From NCBI RefSeq assembly GCF_026151205.1, contig NC_087072.1, positions 15,949,669-16,013,668 of the forward strand: a stretch of 64,000 nucleotides of DNA. The letters run 5' to 3'. Every line of letters starts with the position of its first letter. Position 1 is the stretch's first letter. The position numbers and the translations under genes were made by a program. Below the pieces are notes generated by a model that made no database searches, was not told the origin of the DNA, and worked only from the letters and a program-made list of their open reading frames with translations. Shown one piece after another: positions 15,201 to 24,200 of the stretch. The stretch comes from Bolinopsis microptera. Its lineage: Eukaryota; Ctenophora; Tentaculata; Lobata; Bolinopsidae.

Positions 15201-18200
15201 CATAGAACGGGAGGCAAAAATGGCTGATATAACAAATTTTGCTCTATTTTGTGCCAATTTTCTCTGGTTTTTCCCCAAATAACTCGAAAAGTAAGCATTT
15301 TAGGGTACATGTTGCTACATAAATTGTATATAAACATGGCCATTCTGCACAATTTGCACTCATTCTAAAATCTCAAGGGCCTTCATAACCCAATTTACCC
15401 ATAGATGCGGAGTTCGTTGATTTTTGGCGTAGAGTTCGTGGAGTTCGTTCAAAATTTGGAGTTCGTTAGAGTTCGTTGGAGTTCGTTAGTCAATTTTTCA
15501 AAAAAAAACATGGAAAATGTTTTTTAAAAAAAGTAATCAGCTCAGGATTTCTCGCATGATCTCAGATATTTATTGGGGTAAAAATAAAGAATAAAACTAT
15601 AATATTTTTGTATAAATAAATAAATAACGAGCAATACAGAATGTTAAATTTTACTAACTTTCAGCAGACATAACATCGGAAATATACTTCAACAGACTTG
15701 TTGAAGCATGTTTATGGGAACAGCGAACTTCCTGTTTTGACTTACAATAACGTAGATTTCCATGAACGTAAACCAGCTTTTCAACTCTATCAGTCGACAA
15801 TCTATTCCTCTTTTTATTGAATATATACTCAAATGAGCTCCAATTATGTTCACACAAGGAAGCTGACGTATGTTGTTTAAAGACCTTAATGGCCAGTTCT
15901 TGCAGTTCAGGGGTCCCACCACCAAGTGTTTCCAGGGAACGTGCGCGCGCAAACTATTGGCGCCAGAATGTTCCAGTCGATCGACCAGTCCTTGTACTGT
16001 GAAATGTACAGTGTACACGCGACGCGTGGTAGAAGTTTCGAGTACCAATATATTTAGTTGTTTTACAATCGTATGTTATGTGTTGAATTGGCTGAATTGT
16101 AAATACAATTTCTGTTTAATTTCATTTTACGTAAGTTGTACAAAACGAACTCCTCAAGAGTTCGTAATTTTGGGTTGATGAGTTCGTAGAGTTCGTTATC
16201 ACTGAGGAGTTCGTAGAGTTCGTACGTATCATCTATGAATTTACCAGATACCCATGATTTCTGGAACCCAAAATAAGTTTTTCGCCAATTACTGAAAAAG
16301 TTAGCACTTTAAGGCTTATGTTTCTTCGTAAGTTATATATAAATATGCCAATTGCGGTTCTTTTACACCTTAGCCAAAGTCTGTATCACGATCCTATCAA
16401 AAGTTAGTAAAATGGGCGCCACGCCCAAAATGGTTTTTGGCGAATTTCTCGAAAAGTAAGGATTTTAGGCCATGACGTTGATCAATAACACCTATATAAA
16501 CATGCATATGCGGCTTCGTTTTAGCCTATTCTGAAGTCTTTACGACCTTCAGAAGCAAAGGGTCAGTTACAATATTGGGTCAACATGGGCGTGGCCCTCC
16601 TGGATTTCCCCACGGTAAAAAAATTTCTCCAACCGAAAATCGTTTATTCATACCTTTGGGAAAGTCTGTGCAAAGTTTCGTGAGTATCTGAAGATTTGCA
16701 AGTAGATGTCCTTAAAGTTAAATGACTGGACTATAAGTTAATGGTTGCAAAGCGTTCACGTAGCGCTTTATATTGCTATGACATCAAGATTAACTTGAAA
16801 CATTTTTAGATGTGAAAACTTCTTGAAGGTTTCTTAGCAAAAGTTTAAAACCATTGGAATCGGCTAAACGCCAGTTTAGCTCTTTACCCTCTCGAGACTT
16901 TCTCGTAAACTAGCAGTTTACGGGAAATATTCCTGTTTGTATAACTGTTAAACCTGTTCAAAACAGAACGGTTGTAAAATAAAAAGGATCGCAAATCGTC
17001 ATGATAATTATATTGTTTGAGAAGAATATGCGCATGGATTTAATTGGTAGTCACGGTGAGGCAGAGTATGAAACATTTTCATACTCAAAGATCAACAAGT
17101 TTTTATCATGAATTTCAATAACCATTGTTTGGCAAGTTTCCATAAACGATATTTTATTATTGGCGCCGATAATAAAATATCGTTTATGAAAACTTGCCCA
17201 TTGTTTTATGATGAATAAATTTCATATAAAACTGTATTCGAACGATCTAACAATATCTTATATGGTTTATTGAAGGGCCAGTATTTGAAATTATAACAAT
17301 TAGTTAAATAATGGAATATTACAGGAAGAAGCAAATCAGCTAAGTTGAGCTCAGAAGATGCTCTTGGTCCCAGAGAAAGGTAAGCATTTGGCGGTAAATT
17401 TTAATCGATCTCTTCAAATATTTATATTAAGACTTAATTACACATTCTAGTTAGCGTGATGGTATTTGTGTAGAGGGCATTAACCTCGTGAGCCGATTCC
17501 AAGACCAGACGCCATATTTCTCATTGTTGTTCATAACAATGAACATGTCATTGACTACTGATTATGGCACTCTATTCATTTATATATAACACGATAAACG
17601 GCGGATTTTATGTAAAATATTCAAACAAAACAGTCAAATTCGTATCTATACTTCAAAATCATCGATCAAGTACAATATAGAACTTGACGATTCGCCAATA
17701 AATAGATGCTCGGCATAAGTTCATCTGTTTGGAAAAAAAGATTTAGAATTAATTCGCATATTTTCCACCATTAAAATTATATGACGAAAATATCCCCACC
17801 TCATGTCTTTAAAGTACCGTCAAGTAAAATGTTACATTGTCCCAGATATCGTGGCTGTGTATCGGGGGCCCTGACACCCGGAGCTCGGAGAAGGAACCCC
17901 CCTCCTTCAGCTCAAGCACCTACCGAGTTCGACAACAAAGACTTTGCTGCTAGATGCAAATTCAAGGTGAGCGGAGCGGTGAAGCTGACAAAAATTAAAG
18001 AAATACAAAATAGATAAAAGATTAGATTAAAAAATGTTCTGCTCCTGATTTTACATAAAAATCAGATCTAGTAATAAACCGATGAGAGGACCCTTTATTT
18101 TTTAGTGACCCACATCTCACAAAAATTCCAATTCTCTACGCGCGCTTCAGCTATTATAGTTTCTATGGTTAATAAGTAACACACATACTGCTTACAATAT

Positions 18201-21200
18201 AAAGTTCTCAGAAACTATTTTAGAAATTATGATCGTAAATACGAATATAATGAGGAGGTCACGTTAAGGAGTGAGGTATTTTAGAACCACAAATTGTCAT
18301 AAAAGCTTAAAAGGTGCTATGCTAACATGAGCTTCCAGCTTATCATATCGAGTTGTGATCTATTTATATGTTGATGTGAGACTTTAGATGCATATATCAC
18401 TTTATATAATGGCTTTACGTGACTGCTGAAGTCGGATTTGAAAAGTTAAATTTTTTTAAATATATTAATATAGGGCCGAGGGTGTTCTAAATCTAAAAGT
18501 GACGAGATTTAAATAAAGTTATAATATCAACAAAACAAAACAACGAGATAAGTTACATGGATCCTTTCATTAAACGTGCTAACTTGAGATTTCAACTTGT
18601 CATATCAGCTGGAACTGCTGGATTCTATTTATATCTTTATATGTCTGAGAGGCATAAATGAGAATATAATGGATTTGTAAAGCTTTATGGCTAAAATCCA
18701 AGGTTAAGGCCAGAGGGGGGGGGGGGGTAAAATTCTTTTAATAAGCGAATTTGATGTAAAGTTAACCTCATATTTCAAGAACAGAGGCAAATATCAAAAT
18801 TCTGTACTATAGAATTGTGTGAAACAGTTTAAGGAACACCTGTGCCAAGTTTCAGGTCCTGGGTGTGGCCAGTCTTTTTTAAAAGTTGAGCTCTATCTGG
18901 AAAAAATATATGAAGAGTTAAAATAAAAGTTTTACATGTAATTACAGGTAAACCTCAAATTTTGGCGCGCAATATCTCAGCAACGCAAGGTCAGATTTTT
19001 ATGCGTTTTTTTTTTACTTGTTCATCTCCAACAGCTCGATCACATATGTGAAAATTTGAAAAAATGATAATTACCCCCTCCCCCCCCCCTCTGGCCTTAA
19101 TGCCCTCTGCACTTATTGAAAGACTAATTTAGGGAGGGCTCATTTTACGATTAAATCGAGCAGCTTTATATCATTATAGATCTGCCCTTGCCTCATGACG
19201 TGAAAAAAAAGCCCCGAATCACTCTAAGTAAATATATTGCTCTCATTTTAGCATTGGCTCTGATTCATATTCAACTAAGGAGGTAAATTTCTATTAGTGC
19301 AAGCGGATTTCTCCACAATCATAGAATTAGTGTATAAGTGCTCACTGCTCGTGGGGAGTGACTGCAGCAATTCATGATTCCTTCCGGACAGGTTGAGCAT
19401 TGCGCAAGCTTTTTACCATGCCCACGAACTTGGCAACAGATTTTAAAATTTTAGACTTCATTATGATGACCGCATCTAAAAAGTAAAATGTTGTTAATTA
19501 TTTAAGCCCAGAAATCATAATTTTATTGGCTAATGACAATGTTTCAATAGCAATTTGTGAACTGTTTATGCAGGACACAAAAGAATTCAAAATGATGGAA
19601 ATGTTACGAAAAGCAGAGTTAGGCATCCAAAAGAGAAAAAGGCAATTGATGAACAGGCAAATAGCTGAATTGCAGCAAGAGCTGGCGAACTTTGCTAACG
19701 ATTCCATTGACACTATGACTGTCGAAGAGTACGATGCCCTCAGAGAAAAACTTAGACTCCTTCCCAAGGTGAGCATTATATTTTCCTTCCTTTATTACGG
19801 ATTTAGTTTATAGTTTATGATGTTTTCTAAATTTTAAATGAACTATTTTAATTACGTTTGGAGTGTTCCAACGTAACATCCGGACACTTCGGTATCTTTT
19901 AGGATGTTCGAGAAAATAATAAGGGAAAGGCTCTGATCGCGAAGATCGAACAGGAAGCATATCTATCACGTGCTCGAATGAGACAAAATACGTACCAAGC
20001 TGAAAGTGAGGAGCAGAAGAAAGCTTTCCGTAAAGCTCAACTTACGGTAATAATGTTTAATTAATATTTCATATTAATTCAATTAATACCATTTAGTGTA
20101 AGGACTAATAACTTGACGGTAATAATTTTTATATATTCGAGCTTTTTACTTAGAATTAAAACAAGTCCTTAGTATTATTCATATTTAATATTAATTGTAT
20201 TAACACCATTTAGTGCAGAATTTAATTACTTTGTGATTACAGTGATAATTTGTAATAAGTATAATTCATATTTGATATTAATTGTCATAATACCACTGAG
20301 TGAATGACTCTTAAATGAACTTTTCTACAATATTATTATTACATAATATATGATCTTTGTTTTGAAGCAATAGTTATTATTTTATTACAAATGCAGGCAA
20401 TTCGGAACAAGCGTAAAAAAGAGTCAGCCATGTTGAAGCAGGTGATGGCTACAGGAGACGTGGCTCCACAGCAGACTTTGAAGCGAACAAGAGAGGCGGT
20501 AAGCAGATGGCTCATCACCAACGAAAACGGTAGGTTTTGAAAATTGAGTTTTCCAAGAATTTCAGCTGAATTTATGTTATAACGTATGTTCTTGTAAATT
20601 GCTCAAATTGACAAGGTCACAGCTGAGAATATTCAGATATATTCGACGGTTAAACATGTCTACAGTAAAACAGACATGGTCGCAAGACAAGTTCCTTTAG
20701 CGCCTGGAACAGTCAAGTGATTGCAACTCAAACCTGAAACTGGTAGCTGACAGTGCAAGCCAACTTTCATCACACCTCTCAGCCACAGCCAAATCTATAG
20801 CTCTATTTAATGCGTTTAAATTGCTTAAATACCAGTTACCACTACCAGGTGCTGCCGGTGAGATCGATACGAGCGCTTTACGTTCCAGCCAATCCTCCCA
20901 GGACGACTCCGCATCCAATACAGTGGAACCGGACGTGATGGAGCAGTACTCTGTCTTCAGGGACAAGGTGAACGCTTTTTTATTACGAAATCTACAGAAT
21001 TTGCAATCAATATACAAAAATTGACAATCTGCTTGATTAAGTCCACGCCCAAAATAGCTGGATTAATAAAACTCTATGAAGGTATAATGATAGCAAATTA
21101 AACTACATCATGTAGGGCTACATGGACAAGATTATAAAATTTATTGGAATTGTAGCGCACATGATCTGCAGGTGAAGGCAGTAAATGAGGAGATCCTGGC

Positions 21201-24200
21201 GAGTGGAGACGAGAGTGCAGTGTTGATCGCAGTTCAAGGGATCATGTTTAACACCTTCATTGAGTTCAGAGAGTGGCTCTATGGTAACGCCAAGTTCCCT
21301 TGCGATATGTCTAATATCCCAGGTATGTAGTATAAAGTAATATTAATAGTGATAATAGTGATTTTGTAATGTGTTTTCGTGGAAGAGAAAAAGGTGTTTC
21401 AGTTCTCAGAACACTATTCCACGAACACGAACTACAGTCCTATATTGATCTTAACCAGTTAACCGATGACATAATATTTATTAATTTGTATTATACTGAG
21501 GGTTTTATAAATGCAGTAAATGCATTTCAAAATTTCGAACCAAATACTAAATGCTGTACAGACAATTCAGGTTTATTGCTGTATTTTGAGAGTGCCGAGG
21601 TGTTGGCTCACTACAACGAGTTCAAAGCAAACAAGAAGGAATTGAGACGTCAGAAAGCCAGACATCGACGTATGCCTGGTAGTGGGGTAAGCTATATATC
21701 CAATATATAGAAGCTTATATTTATATGAAATTAATATTCTCGTTAAATGTGGAAGAGTCTCGCCATTTTAAAAAAAATTAATTTCATGGTTTAATACCTA
21801 TCAGTTCTCGCCAATTTGATAAGAACATTGATGACGAAATGTGATAATCTTAACCTCCCTTTAAGTTTACGTCCACTAATTTCCATGAAATCATAAGATT
21901 AGATGTCAAAAGTTACGATGGTCGCTCAGAATTTGGCCATCTTCCAAGAATGAGCGATTGGTTTGACCGGCAAAGGTTTAATTTTGCATTACCAAACTAC
22001 GATTAACTTGATTTCCCTTAGACTAATTAGTTGAGACGTCTCGCAGATTTAGACGATGATTAACATAAATTCGTTCATATGAGTCATTACTTTCATTCCT
22101 AATTTTCATTTCAAAAACACCATTAAATTATAAAAATTCCAAATTTTTGGCTGAATTTGGTTACTCTTAAACGCATAACCGATTTTGCAGCGCAGCCTTG
22201 TTTTGTCAATGGACTCAATTGTCAAACTCAATGTTGTGAAAACTTGTAACAGTGAAAGATAATAAGTAAATAATTAATAAATAGTAACCATACTCGCAAC
22301 AACACAATAATCTAAGACTAAGAGTTCGTATGGTTGAAAAGCAACCTGGTCGAAAAATTATTGTATGTTCGATAAGCAATATGACCGAAATAGTATTGTC
22401 AATACTCGCATGCAATATCGTATTGGATGAGTCCTGTCATGTAATGAGTATAAAAGCGCGGCTTCGAACAAAACGAAAGTGTAGCAACTTAGAGTTAGAT
22501 CAGCGTGTGCCGTGTATTTAACGGGATGGCTGGTGGAAACCGAAAACGCTGACGATTTTTGAGTATTTCTTTCAGAAATAAAAAAAGGTGATTTGTGCAC
22601 GCAGTTAAAAATATAAGGAATGTCAGGGACAGTATTTATTTATAGTTTAATAGTGGACCAGCAACCAAACAACTAAACTAGCCTAAATACTCACGCGTGC
22701 ATGTCCTGTGTTTTTACAATCAAGTTGGGTTTTAACGTTAATGGGCTGCCTTTTGGCGCAATTATTGTGAATTGGTGTAAATTACATACAGTCGGGTGGC
22801 ATGTTGTCGACTAAATTTGCTGATTATTTTTAAAATCAATGAAAAAAATGGAGGAGCATCACGTCCGGACGTGTTGCTATTCGCGTCCTTGATTATTGGA
22901 CTGCTGTTTTTCTAGCTGGAGTCTGGACCTAATGTCCGTATTAAGACTTCGGTTCCCCCCGGTTGACAATCTAAATTTAGATTTTTACTATAAAACTAAA
23001 AGTATGTCTATAATACTATATTTTAGACTTGACGAAATCTCCCCGGCAACGGCATAAAAAACAAAAAATTGGCCTTCCGTTGAAAACAATTTCAGCTCCA
23101 AGAGTTAGAGAAATAGGATATAGTATTTTTAGAATTTTGATTAAAGGCTTAAATTTTTATGAATAACGTCGGAAATGAAGGAAAATACACGTTAGAATAA
23201 AATCACAACTTCAGGTAAGGTGTTTGTTGTTGCGTCAATACGTCGTTGCTTAAAAACATCAAAAGATTTTAAATTTCGTTGTTCGAAACGCGTTGTAACA
23301 TCTCCTGCGTAAGTGTAAATGTAATATGAAAATTGATCAGCCACTGTGCAATGTCAACTGTGTGAAATAAATCACCTTTAAACTGTTAACTATTATTATC
23401 GTCAAATTGCAAGTTGGTTATTGGCTGCAATCATAATATGCTGATGCATATTCTGTAAATTGCATTTGAGTTTGAAGTTTGAAGTTTGTCAATTTATCAT
23501 TGTCTCAATTCGCGTTGGTAATATCAACGAGAATTGAGACAGCGAAATAATGGGCAATTGTGGAGCAGAACCACACTTACATGGGTAACTATAGCGTTAA
23601 GTCGCTGATATTATAAAACCATGAACTTGATGCCGAGTTATTAGTTTTGCTATGAACAACTTATTTAGGTTGGACGAAGTCAAAGCTTGAGACGATCTCG
23701 AAAGACTGACAGTGTCGTAGACTCACTCAAGAAATCTGGCAGTGCTCAAAACATCGCAGGTACTTAAATGCTCCAAATCATCCTTTCTATTACTATAAGT
23801 ATAACAAGTGGATTAAATATTACTATTTGTGGCAGAAAGTACAGGCCGCAAGATTTCCTACTTTAAAGTGACAGCAATTTGTCTACCTCTCCGTTCTTAT
23901 TTCATGGTTATATGTGATTCCGCTCAATAGATTTTTATTACCTACTAAGCCACTAAAGATCGATATTAATGGAACTATATTCAAACCGCGAGAGTCGAGA
24001 CCAATTGCTAATGCAAATGGTGTACATCGTAAAATACCTCTAGCACGACAAATCAAGATTGGATTCATCCTATTAATCATATAAAAACGTTTCAGACGGT
24101 CTGAACGGTTTGAAGAGATCTGAGAGTGGTGCCAGTATGACGAGCAGTGCGAGTTGTCTCAGTCGATCTAGCAGCTTTCACAGGTTAGCATTTCATATAC

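Larger units (their letters stand above)
15180..16620. repeat. Degenerate ~190-bp tandem repeat, three copies
   Basis: Three units share a sequence like TTCTCGAAAAGTAAGGATTT, then ATATAAACATG about 50 bases later (units near 15180-15391, 16246-16415 and 16416-16620). They are diverged and non-coding. A hAT element sits between units one and two. Confidence 0.45.
12465..17324. other. Intron rich in hAT-type elements and degenerate repeats
   Basis: Contains a GC-rich hAT-type MITE (13378-13776), a 36-bp palindrome at 14167-14202, a degenerate ~190-bp tandem repeat (about 15180-16620) interrupted by a hAT element (15400-16237), and a 68-bp palindromic element (17131-17198). No additional exon was supported. 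Confidence 0.55.

Noticed and set aside
15689-16048. 119-codon minus-strand open frame as a gene
   Set aside because: It is an out-of-frame reading of the hAT transposase fragment; the frame with the hAT dimerisation signature is the other one.
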